Shown here piece after piece: positions 35,343 through 43,206 of a stretch of 64,000 bases of DNA. This stretch comes from Anaerolineae bacterium (GTDB lineage Bacteria; Chloroflexota; Anaerolineae; Aggregatilineales; UBA2796). The notes below the pieces were generated by a model, which saw nothing but the letters and a program-made list of their open reading frames with translations, did not search any database and was not told where the DNA came from. The position numbers were made by a program, and so were the translations under genes. The stretch spans positions 62,001 through 126,000 of the forward strand of contig JAHBVJ010000012.1 of assembly GCA_019637615.1 (NCBI GenBank), read 5' to 3'. Positions within the stretch are counted from its first letter, which is position 1. Every line of letters starts with the position of its first letter.

Positions 35343-36193
35343 CTTGACCCTTGACTAAGTTCCTGCAATCGTTTCAAGCGTTGTGGTTCATGTGTCGCCA
35401 ACCACGTATCTTGACTGAGTTCTTGATAGGCGCGGGCGAAATACGGCGCTGCGGCCTGTGTGTCGCCCTGTAACAGCAAACATTCGCCCAGTTCTTCGTT
35501 CACGTAACCATCAGCCTTCGGCTCAAGCTCACGCAAAATAACTAAGGCTGCATCAATGCGCTTTAATGAACGTAAACAACGTGCCACCGCGTAACGGGCG
35601 ATTATCGTCGCGCGTTCTTGCCCTTGTCCTTGTCGCCACTCAACGCCATGCTGAAACATGACCAACGCCTGCTCGTATTGTCCCATGTCGTGATACGTCC
35701 AGCCAATATTGTTGTAGAGCGGCCCCCGCCATGACTGGGATTGTAGCTGCTTGGAGCCTTCAACGAATTCCAGTGCCTTCAGGTTCCACGCCAAACCTTT
35801 GTCGGGCGGTTCGCTAATGCCCAGCATATGGGCAGCATCGATAGCGTAATAATCTTCGCCTAACTGTGCTGCCAGTTCGAACGCCTCGTGGAACAGCGGG
35901 CTGGCTTGCGCCGGTTGCCCCGATGAATTCAGCACTCTGCCTAGTTCCAACAAATAGCGCACACGTGCCAGCGGCGTTTTGGGCGTTAGCTGATAACTAA
36001 CTTGATTGAGGGTTTGACGTGCCAACGCAAAGTTGCCTTGGATGCCCTGCGCACGCGCCAACTGCGTCATAACTTGTAAGTAATAATCGGCGGGAGCACC
36101 CTTCACGGTAGCTAAAATATCTCGAAAGCGCTGTTCGCTAACGGCAGGTTGCTGGTAATCCCACACTGAGTCGAAATTGAAATAATCAGTCAT
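35339..36193 (-). CDS. TPR protein inside the transporter operon
   Basis: A 284-aa soluble protein made of helical pairs with TPR spacing (for example LLELGRVLNSSGQPAQASPL; NNIGWTYHDMGQYEQALVMF; LGECLLLQGDTQAAAPYFAR). No signal peptide or catalytic motif. It is coupled by ATGA overlap to the ATPase gene and lies between it and the binding-protein gene, which is unusual for BMP operons. It may scaffold or regulate the transporter (inference). Confidence 0.8.
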   Translation of the reverse strand: MTDYFNFDSVWDYQQPAVSEQRFRDILATVKGAPADYYLQVMTQLARAQGIQGNFALARQTLNQVSYQLTPKTPLARVRYLLELGRVLNSSGQPAQASPLFHEAFELAAQLGEDYYAIDAAHMLGISEPPDKGLAWNLKALEFVEGSKQLQSQSWRGPLYNNIGWTYHDMGQYEQALVMFQHGVEWRQGQGQERATIIARYAVARCLRSLKRIDAALVILRELEPKADGYVNEELGECLLLQGDTQAAAPYFARAYQELSQDTWLATHEPQRLKRLQELSQGSR

Positions 36194-36225
36194 AGCTAAA
36201 ATAGCTAAAAAGGTGAGGCCAAAAA

Positions 36226-36275
36226 TAAAAAGCGGTCTGGGAAAATCAGGTGTTGCACCGCGATCATCCCAGACC
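36226..36275 (-). terminator. Hairpin and T-run after the substrate-binding protein gene
   Basis: On the minus strand GGTCTGGGA (36275-36267) pairs with TCCCAGACC (36242-36234), followed by GCTTTTTATTTTT. It lies 20 bases past the binding-protein stop and before the TPR gene. It probably attenuates the operon so that binding protein is made in excess of the membrane parts. Confidence 0.75.
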
Positions 36276-36295
36276 TACATGACTTCTAACTCACG

Positions 36296-37453
36296 TTATT
36301 TGGACATGAACGGGGTCATATCGAACTTCATCTCTGGCATACCCGAGCAGTCCTTGGCGACCTTGGCGGCGCTGGCTTCGTCAGCGAACACCGTATTCAC
36401 CTTGATGTCGCCCTTGGAGACGGCTTCCGTCACGGCGGCGATCAACTTCTGAACGTTCTCAGGCGTGGCCTTCGTGTATATGTCGTTCACCGACAAGCTA
36501 ACGCCACCCTCAGCCAGACCGAGGTTTTCGGCCTTACCGAGCGGCAAGTTGCCTTCCTGATACAGCTTCGCAGCGCGTACCAGCGAGTTATCGACATTCT
36601 TCTGCATTGAGGTCAAAACGCGCGCGGCCTGATCCGGATCGGTTTCCATGATGATGGTGGCCTGATCGGAGTCAACGCCAATGGCGTACTTATTCTGTTC
36701 CTTCGCCGCTTCGAACACGCCTACGCCCGTGCCGCCAGCGATCTGGAACACAATGTCGGCTTTCTGCTCGTACATCGCCAGAGCAATTTCCTTGCCCTTA
36801 GCAGGATCGTTCCAGCCGCCCGCGTATTGGACGAGGAATTGCGAGCTGCTGTTGACGAGGCAAGCGCCCTGTTGATAACCAACGATAAAGTCGTTGATCA
36901 CGGGGATGTCCTGACCACCCACGGCACCGATCACGGCGTCAGGGTTCATGCCGTCAAGGCTGCTGGTGGTCATCGCGGCGGCATACACACCGGCGAGGAA
37001 CGAACCTTGATTCTGTGCATAGGTGATGGAATACACGTTTTTGCAGGCATCCTTGCACAGGTCTTTGTTATCATAAGCCATCGAGGCATCGAAGAAAATG
37101 AACACCTTGTCTGGGTATTTATCTGCATATTTTGCCAGATAATCAACCATCTGGAACGTGCCTGCGATCAGGACATCATACTTGTCAGTATTCGCCATCG
37201 CGTCCGCCAGACCGCTTTCCCAGTTTTGAGGATCGACGCCGAGTTCAATCGTGTTCACTTCAGCGTTGTACTCATCGGCGATCTTCTCGACACCACGTTC
37301 ACCGGAGTCGAAGAATGACTTATCGCCCAGAACACCGTTGACCACGTAGGTGATACGCATCGGTTTGTCCTGAGCACGGGCGGGAGCAGCAATAGCCGCA
37401 GCGCCGAGCAAGGCAACGACGAGCATCAAAGATATTATTTTGCTTCGACACAT
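36296..37453 (-). CDS. BMP-family substrate-binding protein
   Basis: A 385-aa exported protein. A signal peptide (MCRSKIISLMLVVALLGAAA, cleavage probably after APARA) precedes the BMP/PnrA-like fold. MRITYVVNGVLGDKSFFDSG is the usual opening, with VLIAGTFQMVDYLAKYADKY, DKVFIFFDAS, NQGSFLAGVYAAAM, GAVGGQDIPVINDFIVGYQQ and VFQIAGGTGVGVFEAAKE. Family members bind nucleosides or similar ligands for the downstream permeases. No lipobox cysteine follows the signal peptide, so anchoring is unclear. First gene of the operon, preceded by a TTGACA promoter. Confidence 0.92.
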   Translation of the reverse strand: MCRSKIISLMLVVALLGAAAIAAPARAQDKPMRITYVVNGVLGDKSFFDSGERGVEKIADEYNAEVNTIELGVDPQNWESGLADAMANTDKYDVLIAGTFQMVDYLAKYADKYPDKVFIFFDASMAYDNKDLCKDACKNVYSITYAQNQGSFLAGVYAAAMTTSSLDGMNPDAVIGAVGGQDIPVINDFIVGYQQGACLVNSSSQFLVQYAGGWNDPAKGKEIALAMYEQKADIVFQIAGGTGVGVFEAAKEQNKYAIGVDSDQATIIMETDPDQAARVLTSMQKNVDNSLVRAAKLYQEGNLPLGKAENLGLAEGGVSLSVNDIYTKATPENVQKLIAAVTEAVSKGDIKVNTVFADEASAAKVAKDCSGMPEMKFDMTPFMSK

Positions 37454-37515
37454 AATGTTTAGCTCCTAAAGGGTATTCATTTCTCCGTGTGGAGACAAAA
37501 CCTTTGGTAGGGTAG

Positions 37516-37544
37516 AGACTACTTCGTATATGATAGCTTGTCAA
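37516..37544 (-). promoter_or_regulatory. Candidate promoter of the BMP transporter operon
   Basis: A perfect TTGACA (37544-37539), 17-base spacer and weak TAGTCT (37521-37516) on the minus strand, about 60 bases before the ATG at 37453. Confidence 0.5.
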
Positions 37545-37731
37545 TAACCTTCGGCCTCAGCTTTGCACGAATTTTAGCCGTGAAAATGTAGATAGGTTGC
37601 CGAGGGTTAGGATGACATGAAGATGTAGGAGGGATAGTAGCAAACGAAATGCACAGAATGCTTGCCACACGCTGAAACCGGCAAATTTTCTGATCCTGAT
37701 GTTGGTGTAATCAACACCAAGTCTATCAACA

Positions 37732-37758
37732 AAAAACCTAGTCGATGACTAGGTTTTT
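37732..37758. terminator. Bidirectional hairpin terminator next to the tRNA-Gly fragment
   Basis: AAAAACCTAGTC-GAT-GACTAGGTTTTT is a perfect 12-bp stem. On the minus strand it directly follows the tRNA-Gly 3' end, so it looks like the original terminator of the disrupted or displaced tRNA gene. Confidence 0.8.
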
Positions 37759-37761
37759 ATC

Positions 37762-37806
37762 TGAGCGGGCGACGGGATTCGAACCCGTGACCTTCTCCTT
37801 GGCAAG
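37762..37806 (-). other. tRNA-Gly(GCC) 3' half: attachment site, chromosome/element junction
   Basis: Read on the minus strand, the sequence is a normal tRNA-Gly from the anticodon loop (TTGCCAA, anticodon GCC) through variable region and T-arm (ACGGG-TTCGAAT-CCCGT) to the acceptor strand CGCCCGC and discriminator T. Upstream of the anticodon loop the 5' half is absent: the bases ahead (ACTGC) cannot pair with GGAGA. Tyrosine integrases commonly cross over in the anticodon loop and leave such a 3'-half copy at one end. Orientation places the chromosome to the left and the element to the right. Confidence 0.82.
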
Positions 37807-37865
37807 CAGTTACTCAGCTTTCCCCACACAGATCACTCCGACAATTTCAATGTTTGGAGCAGATC

Positions 37866-38099
37866 ATGAATCCTACTATCAAACCGAAGCAGACTTTCAG
37901 TGAATTCCTCAGTCAGCGCCTAACCACCAAGGAACGGAGCCAGATCGTCTTTTTGACGTTTGGGCTGATCGCGATCCTTGCGCTCGCCTTTATGGTCAAG
38001 GCCGAGTTTGGCGCGTTGATCGCTATAGTCGTGGGTCTCGTCCTTCTCGTGACCTATTTCTACATCCGTGGCTTATGGCTGAAAAGCCTTAACCGATAG
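37866..38099 (+). CDS. Small two-helix membrane protein at the element's left end
   Basis: A 77-aa protein with a charged N-terminus (TIKPKQTFSEFLSQRLTTKE) and two hydrophobic helices (about 27-42 and 45-65) ending in basic residues. ATG 37866 has GGAG 6 bases upstream. Family not recognised. Confidence 0.65.
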   Translation: MNPTIKPKQTFSEFLSQRLTTKERSQIVFLTFGLIAILALAFMVKAEFGALIAIVVGLVLLVTYFYIRGLWLKSLNR

Positions 38100-38159
38100 C
38101 CTGAACGAGAGCGCAGTTGCAGCAACCCGCTATACAACTGCGCTCCCACGGAGCACATT

Positions 38160-39131
38160 ATGCACGACCACAAACACCACACAACACGAGCAGCGATCCT
38201 ATTAATAACTGTGCTCACTTTATTGGTGGGGTTGCAACCTATCCCCGCGCAAGCATTGACCTATCCGCAGGTCATTTTACTCTCGCAGCCAGAGCGGTAC
38301 GCACGATTAGATGAAACCAGCGGAACGATCATCACCGATCTCGCCTATGGCATAAATGGTTCTTATTCGTCGGTTACGCTCAATCAATCTGGTGCTATCT
38401 ACGACGGCAATCCCGGAATTCTTACAGGATCGGGATCGGTAACGTATCCATCAATTGGGCTTGTTGGGCATTCTTACGCGTGCGAGGCATGGTTTAAGGT
38501 TGCATCGACACCAGCAAACAACGCGGTGCGGTCTATATGCAACCTATCGGTTTCCGGCGGGGAATCATGGTACGTGAATCTCGGCTACAACACTGCGCAA
38601 GGGTACAAGTTGACCTTTGGACACCTTACCACCTTGCAACTCGCCACTGCCGTAACCCCCGACGCTTGGCATCACATGGTATGCCAATTCAATTACACCA
38701 CGAATTACGTTGAAATCTACTTGGATACAACGCTAATCGCCAACTTCGCAGATAGCTCGTTTACCACCGCCAATGCTCGCCTCACAGCGGGCAACAGTGC
38801 CACGACCATGACCTTTTACCTAGATGAGATCGCCTACTATCACCACACGCTTACAGTAGGGGAGATCAATAACCACTACGCGGCAGCAGCAGCAGCGTTC
38901 GTTACCGCCACGCCAACTATCACCGAAACTCCCACGATCACGCCAACATCGACTAACACGCCGACCCCAACACCACCCGCCGAATTCCCGATCACCGTGG
39001 GCAGCTATCAGGGCTTTGTATCTCTCTCTGTGAGTGCTGGCGAGGCCGCGAGCGTGATCGTCTCAACAATGCTGCTGGTGGGCGTGCTGTTTGCCATCGG
39101 TCTCTATCTCATACGTTGGCGAAGACGGTGA
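38160..39131 (+). CDS. LamG-like surface protein with Thr/Pro stalk and C-terminal anchor
   Basis: A 323-aa exported protein. A signal peptide (about 1-32, ending near PAQA) is followed by a concanavalin/LamG jelly-roll (about 40-240). Typical pieces are EAWFKVAS, SWYVNLGYNT, WHHMVCQFNYTTNYVEIYLD and FYLDEIAYYHHTLTVGEINN. A short T-P stalk (about 250-270), one transmembrane helix (about 293-316) and RWRRR at the end make a type I membrane topology. It probably displays a ligand-binding domain on the cell or particle surface. It is the first large gene of the element. Confidence 0.82.
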   Translation: MHDHKHHTTRAAILLITVLTLLVGLQPIPAQALTYPQVILLSQPERYARLDETSGTIITDLAYGINGSYSSVTLNQSGAIYDGNPGILTGSGSVTYPSIGLVGHSYACEAWFKVASTPANNAVRSICNLSVSGGESWYVNLGYNTAQGYKLTFGHLTTLQLATAVTPDAWHHMVCQFNYTTNYVEIYLDTTLIANFADSSFTTANARLTAGNSATTMTFYLDEIAYYHHTLTVGEINNHYAAAAAAFVTATPTITETPTITPTSTNTPTPTPPAEFPITVGSYQGFVSLSVSAGEAASVIVSTMLLVGVLFAIGLYLIRWRRR

Positions 39132-39159
39132 GAAGTGCATTAGAAGGAAAGAGGCGCAC

Positions 39160-40125
39160 ATGGCAAGACCAAAGCAACATCAATCACCTGCTGAAAAGCA
39201 GAAAGCATATCGACAACGAAAGGCACAAGCATTACGTAACGCCGCTGTGTTACGTAACGATCCACAATCGCTCAAAGTGGCTCGTATGCCGATCCGCTAT
39301 TACGGAGGAAAAACATCCCTCGCCGAATGGATCATCACCCAGATTCCACCACACACCTGTTACGTAGAACCATTTTGTGGTGGGGCTTCCGTAATTCTAA
39401 GCAAATTGCCATCCAAGCATGAGGTAATGAACGACCTTAACCGTGATGTGATCAATTTTTTCACCCAGCTGCGTACCAACACAGAAGCACTGATCCGGGC
39501 GATCTGGTGTACGCCATATGCCCGTGAGGAGCTTAGACTAGCGCGATCTAGAGAACAGTGTGATCCGTTGGAACAGGCGCGGCGATTCTACGTCCGGCAG
39601 TGGCAGTCATTTGGATCGTGTGTTGGGAAATCTTCCACAGGTTGGCGGTTCCAGATTGGTGCCGGAGACAGTCGCGCCAGCGCAACCAAATTATGGAATG
39701 AAACCGAGCACCTTTGGACAGTCGCAGCACGTCTCAAACTCGTACAAATCGAGTGTGATGATGCTTTCAAGGTAATTCAACGTTTTGACAGTCCACAAAC
39801 CGTGTTTTACCTTGATCCCCCATATGTTCACTCAACCCGCTATCACAACAGCACGGACAAAGGATATGCACACGAGATGAACGATGATGATCATCGCCGT
39901 CTTTCTGTATTGGTAAAATCGGTGCAAGGAATGGTGCTTTTGTCAGGGTATCAATCTGAGCTTTACGATGAGCTTTTTGAAGATTGGCATTGTGTCAAGC
40001 ACGAGGCCAAAAACATTCGTGGGCAGCAAGAAATCGAGTGTTTATGGTTATCTCCAAATGCAACCGCCATGCATCATTTACCAATGTTTCAGGAGAAAAA
40101 TACTCATGCAACCGCACGAACATGA
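39160..40125 (+). CDS. D12-class N6-adenine DNA methyltransferase (Dam-like)
   Basis: A 321-aa enzyme. SAM-binding motif X/I region: RYYGGKTSLAEWIITQIPPH and VEPFCGGASVILSKLP. Catalytic motif IV: VFYLDPPYVHSTRY. A basic, Gln/Lys-rich N-terminus (MARPKQHQSPAEKQKAYRQR) precedes the domain. No restriction enzyme is adjacent, so it is an orphan methylase, common on phages and conjugative elements for masking host sites. GATC specificity is typical of the class but cannot be read here. ATG 39160 follows GGAAAGAGG. Confidence 0.9.
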   Translation: MARPKQHQSPAEKQKAYRQRKAQALRNAAVLRNDPQSLKVARMPIRYYGGKTSLAEWIITQIPPHTCYVEPFCGGASVILSKLPSKHEVMNDLNRDVINFFTQLRTNTEALIRAIWCTPYAREELRLARSREQCDPLEQARRFYVRQWQSFGSCVGKSSTGWRFQIGAGDSRASATKLWNETEHLWTVAARLKLVQIECDDAFKVIQRFDSPQTVFYLDPPYVHSTRYHNSTDKGYAHEMNDDDHRRLSVLVKSVQGMVLLSGYQSELYDELFEDWHCVKHEAKNIRGQQEIECLWLSPNATAMHHLPMFQEKNTHATART

Positions 40126-40426
40126 CTACACGGCGTTTTCGGGCACGTACAATCAGGAAACGTATGAGGAGGGGCGACTAGAGAAGTGCTCAATTTGTGG
40201 TGCGATTCGCTATATGGAGATTCCTGAACAGATTCCTGTCTATAACGTTGTATTTGACTATCTCGACAAAGCCTATATTTGCCGAACATTAGAAGATTTA
40301 ACTGATCTTCTTGAGGATGCGTTACCAGTTGAGGATAGCGACGAAGGAACGGTAGCCATCATCACGATAAAGCTCATGACCCAAGATGAGCTTGACGCAT
40401 TACCCGATAGTGATGAAGAAACTTAG
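40106..40426 (+). CDS. Small acidic hypothetical protein
   Basis: A 106-aa protein overlapping the methylase gene by 20 bases, with AGGAG 10 bases before ATG 40106. It has one CxxC (EKCSICGAIRY) that could be half a zinc site and a very acidic C-terminus (LPDSDEET). Family not recognised. Probably co-translated with the methylase. Confidence 0.65.
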   Translation: MQPHEHDYTAFSGTYNQETYEEGRLEKCSICGAIRYMEIPEQIPVYNVVFDYLDKAYICRTLEDLTDLLEDALPVEDSDEGTVAIITIKLMTQDELDALPDSDEET

Positions 40427-40435
40427 CCCATCTTT

Positions 40436-40487
40436 GCATGACGTTCTGATAGAAATCCCGCCGTCTAACCTCTCTCACGGCGGGAGT
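40436..40487. repeat. 52-bp direct repeat, left copy, containing a hairpin
   Basis: Matches 43221-43272 at 48 of 52 positions. It contains TCCCGCCG and CGGCGGGA arms (8 bp) around a 14-base loop. On the minus strand it encodes TPAVREVRRRDFYQNVM, nearly the same peptide as the end of the gene at 43207. The two copies frame the STAND gene. Confidence 0.85.
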
Positions 40488-40516
40488 GACAGCAAAACCG
40501 TTAGTGCTCACTCTCG

Positions 40517-40546
40517 TTGCGCATAATTCTATACCCTCGTTACAAT
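40517..40546 (+). promoter_or_regulatory. Candidate promoter of the STAND gene
   Basis: TTGCGC, 18-base spacer and TACAAT, about 40 bases before ATG 40586. The -10 is good and the -35 weak. It lies inside the repeat-framed cassette, so the gene carries its own promoter. Confidence 0.4.
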
Positions 40547-40585
40547 GTGAAAGGCTGATAATTGTCACTCTCAAGGTAATCCTAG

Positions 40586-43195
40586 ATGGCTCACCTATTT
40601 TTCTCTTATGCCCATAAAGATGCAGAGCGTATTTACCCAATCCACCGCAAAATGGAAGCTATTCTAGGTCGCAAGATGTGGATTGACCGTATCGGCTTGC
40701 GGCAGGGCATCGAGTGGGAGAATGCCATCAAGCGCGGGATAGATCAAAGTTACGGCGTGATCTTTGCGGTAACGAAAACCTTTGTCACTCGCGACTTTAT
40801 CTTGAAAAAAGAAATCCCGTGGTCAATCGACACGTTCAAAGATCGTCAAGGGCCGCTGCTATTCGTGTTGCGCTTGGATGATGTGGAGTTGCCGCCCGAC
40901 TTGAAAGCCCTACCTGACTACCAATGTCAGGTCATTGATGCCTATGCCTCAGACGCGAATCTAGAAGCCATCTGCAACGCGTTGAAGTTGCCCGCCGAGC
41001 AAGAGGGAAATCAGCCGTTTTATGTAAGTTGGCCCCGCCTGCAAAACTTCAAAGGTCGCGACCAAACCCTAGACAACTTGCATCAACAGCTTATTGGTGG
41101 AGCAGTTGGCGTTAATTCTCGCATCTCAGCAGGTTTGTACGGCATGGGTGGGATCGGTAAGACACAACTTGCTGTGGAATACGCCTATCGTTATCGCTAT
41201 TACTATCCGACAGGCGTGTATTGGATCAACGCCGCAGCGGATTGGTCGCAAGAACTGGTGGCATTGGCAGATCGCCTTGGCTTGGAACCCACCGATAAAA
41301 GCGACAGTGACCGAGCGAGGCAGAAGATCATCGCGTTGGAGCGCTACCTTAAACAGCAAGCGTCAAATGAAGATGGCGATGCGCTGATCGTGATGGATAA
41401 CGTCGAAACCCCCAAGGAAGTCACGACACGTAAGCTAAATAATGGTGCAACTATGATCGGTGTTGCATCAAGTTTTTGTGCGCAGGCACGCGCTCGCTTA
41501 CTCATCACCACGCGACGCCAAGATCTGCCGGAAGAACTTGCAAAGGTTGAGATCAATGTACTAGATCCACGAGATGCCCGCGATGTTCTACTGGATGCGC
41601 GCCCCACTGAATCTGATACCGCTGGCATAGATGAGCTTTGCAAGGCTGTCGGCTATTTACCACTACCATTGGGTTGGTTCGCCGCCGCATTACGAAAAAG
41701 GCCCAAGTTAACTCCTTCCCAATTGAGGAACGAACTACGACGACAAGGCATTGAAAATGTGATCTCTGTACTCCGCAAGCAAAATATAGAGTTAGGTACT
41801 CCACAAGAATACGAAGCACTAACAGGCATTGCATTCAATTGGCAATACAACTCGGCCTTGCAAGCCAATACGGATGCCAAAACGCTGCTGTCTTTAGCTG
41901 CTGCTTTTCCAGAGGCAGCACAAATCCCTCTGGCTCGCCTGAGACTTCTGTCCGGTTTATCTGCTGAAGAAAGCCTTGATCTAAGCCCATTCGAGAGTGC
42001 ATTACAAGCGTTGATAGATAGCAGTCTGGTGGAATTACTTAATGAAGCCCAACTACGGCTTCACCCATTGGTACGCGAGTTTGTGCGTAGCAAAGTGGAC
42101 ACACAATCCGCCTTACGGGTAGGCGCTGAACGGATAGTAGAAGCCTATCGCACACCACAAGTACTGGCAGACGAAGCGGAAGCCCGTGGGTTTGATGCCC
42201 TACTGAGCGATTTGCGAGAAACTGACGACGCAGTGAGTACGCCGCTGGATTCCCTCATCGCGCTGAAACGTCTATTTCTCTTGGAGGAACCGAACCTAAT
42301 CACCTTGCCGGAGGCGATGGGAGGCATATTCGTCATTCAACAGATTCGCGACCGAGCTTATCATGAGGTCGATGCCACACTCGTGTCAATTTGTGATAAC
42401 TGGTTGAATGGAAAAGCACATATCAATCATATTGGGCCAAGTCACTACCCAAAAAACAAAGCCCTACTTCGTATCCTGAGTAAGCATACTGGCAGGGTGA
42501 ACGGCGCGCTGGCGCTAGACGATGGACGGCTGCTGTCGTGGGCGGGTGACAAGACCTTGCGGCTGTGGAGCAGGGATGGGCAAGCCCTAACCACCCTTGA
42601 AGGGCATACCGGCAGTGTGACCGGCGCGCTGGCACTAGACGATGGACGGCTGCTATCGTGGGCGGGTGACAACACCTTGCGGCTGTGGAGCAGGGACGGG
42701 CAAGCCCTGACCACCCTTGAAGGGCATACCGGCAGTGTGAACGGCGCGCTGGCACGGGGCGATGGACGGCTGCTGTCGTGGGCGGGTGACAAGACCTTGC
42801 GGCTGTGGAGCAGTGAGGGGCAAGCCCTGACCACCCTTGAAGGGCATACCGGCAGTGTGAACGGCGCGCTGGCACTAGACGATGGACGGCTGCTGTCGTG
42901 GGCGGGTGAAATATTTAGTTCGGACAACACCTTGCGGCTGTGGAGCAGTGAGGGGCAAGCCCTGACCACCCTTGAAGGGCATACCAGCAGGGTGAACGGC
43001 GCGCTGGCACGGGGCGATGGACGGCAGCTGTCGTGGTCAGATGACAAGACCTTGCGGCTGTGGAGCAGTCAAGGAACTTTATTACTGGTCTATTACACCG
43101 ATGCTCCTATTTCATGTTGTGTTGTTGCTGCACCTAACGTCTTTTTAGTCGGTAATGGTCAAGGACATGTGCTGTTCTTACGCGTCTTCGGATAA
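40586..43195 (+). CDS. TIR-NB-ARC-WD40 STAND protein (candidate antiphage sensor-effector)
   Basis: An 869-aa protein. Residues 1-130 are a TIR domain (MAHLFFSYAHKDAER; WIDRIGLRQGIEWENAIKRG), where the Glu after Trp is the likely NAD-cleaving residue. Residues about 150-480 are NB-ARC: P-loop GLYGMGGIGKTQLAVEYA, Walker B ALIVMDNVE, RLLITTRRQ, GYLPLPLGW and a winged-helix part ending LHPLVREFV. Residues about 634-830 hold five WD40-like blades (HTGSVNGALA...LRLWS..GQALTTLEG). Known bacterial STAND NTPases sense phage proteins through the C-terminal repeats and kill the cell; a TIR effector would deplete NAD. Role here is inferred. Direct repeats frame the gene. Confidence 0.88.
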   Translation: MAHLFFSYAHKDAERIYPIHRKMEAILGRKMWIDRIGLRQGIEWENAIKRGIDQSYGVIFAVTKTFVTRDFILKKEIPWSIDTFKDRQGPLLFVLRLDDVELPPDLKALPDYQCQVIDAYASDANLEAICNALKLPAEQEGNQPFYVSWPRLQNFKGRDQTLDNLHQQLIGGAVGVNSRISAGLYGMGGIGKTQLAVEYAYRYRYYYPTGVYWINAAADWSQELVALADRLGLEPTDKSDSDRARQKIIALERYLKQQASNEDGDALIVMDNVETPKEVTTRKLNNGATMIGVASSFCAQARARLLITTRRQDLPEELAKVEINVLDPRDARDVLLDARPTESDTAGIDELCKAVGYLPLPLGWFAAALRKRPKLTPSQLRNELRRQGIENVISVLRKQNIELGTPQEYEALTGIAFNWQYNSALQANTDAKTLLSLAAAFPEAAQIPLARLRLLSGLSAEESLDLSPFESALQALIDSSLVELLNEAQLRLHPLVREFVRSKVDTQSALRVGAERIVEAYRTPQVLADEAEARGFDALLSDLRETDDAVSTPLDSLIALKRLFLLEEPNLITLPEAMGGIFVIQQIRDRAYHEVDATLVSICDNWLNGKAHINHIGPSHYPKNKALLRILSKHTGRVNGALALDDGRLLSWAGDKTLRLWSRDGQALTTLEGHTGSVTGALALDDGRLLSWAGDNTLRLWSRDGQALTTLEGHTGSVNGALARGDGRLLSWAGDKTLRLWSSEGQALTTLEGHTGSVNGALALDDGRLLSWAGEIFSSDNTLRLWSSEGQALTTLEGHTSRVNGALARGDGRQLSWSDDKTLRLWSSQGTLLLVYYTDAPISCCVVAAPNVFLVGNGQGHVLFLRVFG
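42485..43075 (+). repeat. Tandem 120-bp repeats encoding WD40 blades
   Basis: Units start at 42485, 42605, 42725, 42845 and 42980. Units 1-3 are 120 bp, unit 4 has a 15-bp insert (EIFSS), and unit 5 is incomplete. Near identity at DNA level, including silent sites, shows recent duplication or gene conversion, so blade number probably varies between strains. Confidence 0.9.
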
Positions 43196-43206
43196 ACTGA
43201 CGTGCA

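Noticed and set aside
37454..37731. Leader of the BMP operon examined for a purine or other riboswitch
   Set aside because: Only a small TTGGTGT hairpin (about 37702-37720) was seen; no conserved aptamer core could be recognised.
42423..43047. Two long minus-strand open frames over the WD40 repeats
   Set aside because: They mirror the 120-bp tandem coding repeat; the amino acid repeats have no family resemblance and the plus-strand WD40 reading is convincing.
42485..43075. Regular tandem repeats considered as a CRISPR array
   Set aside because: Units are contiguous, 120 bp, coding, with no unique spacers.
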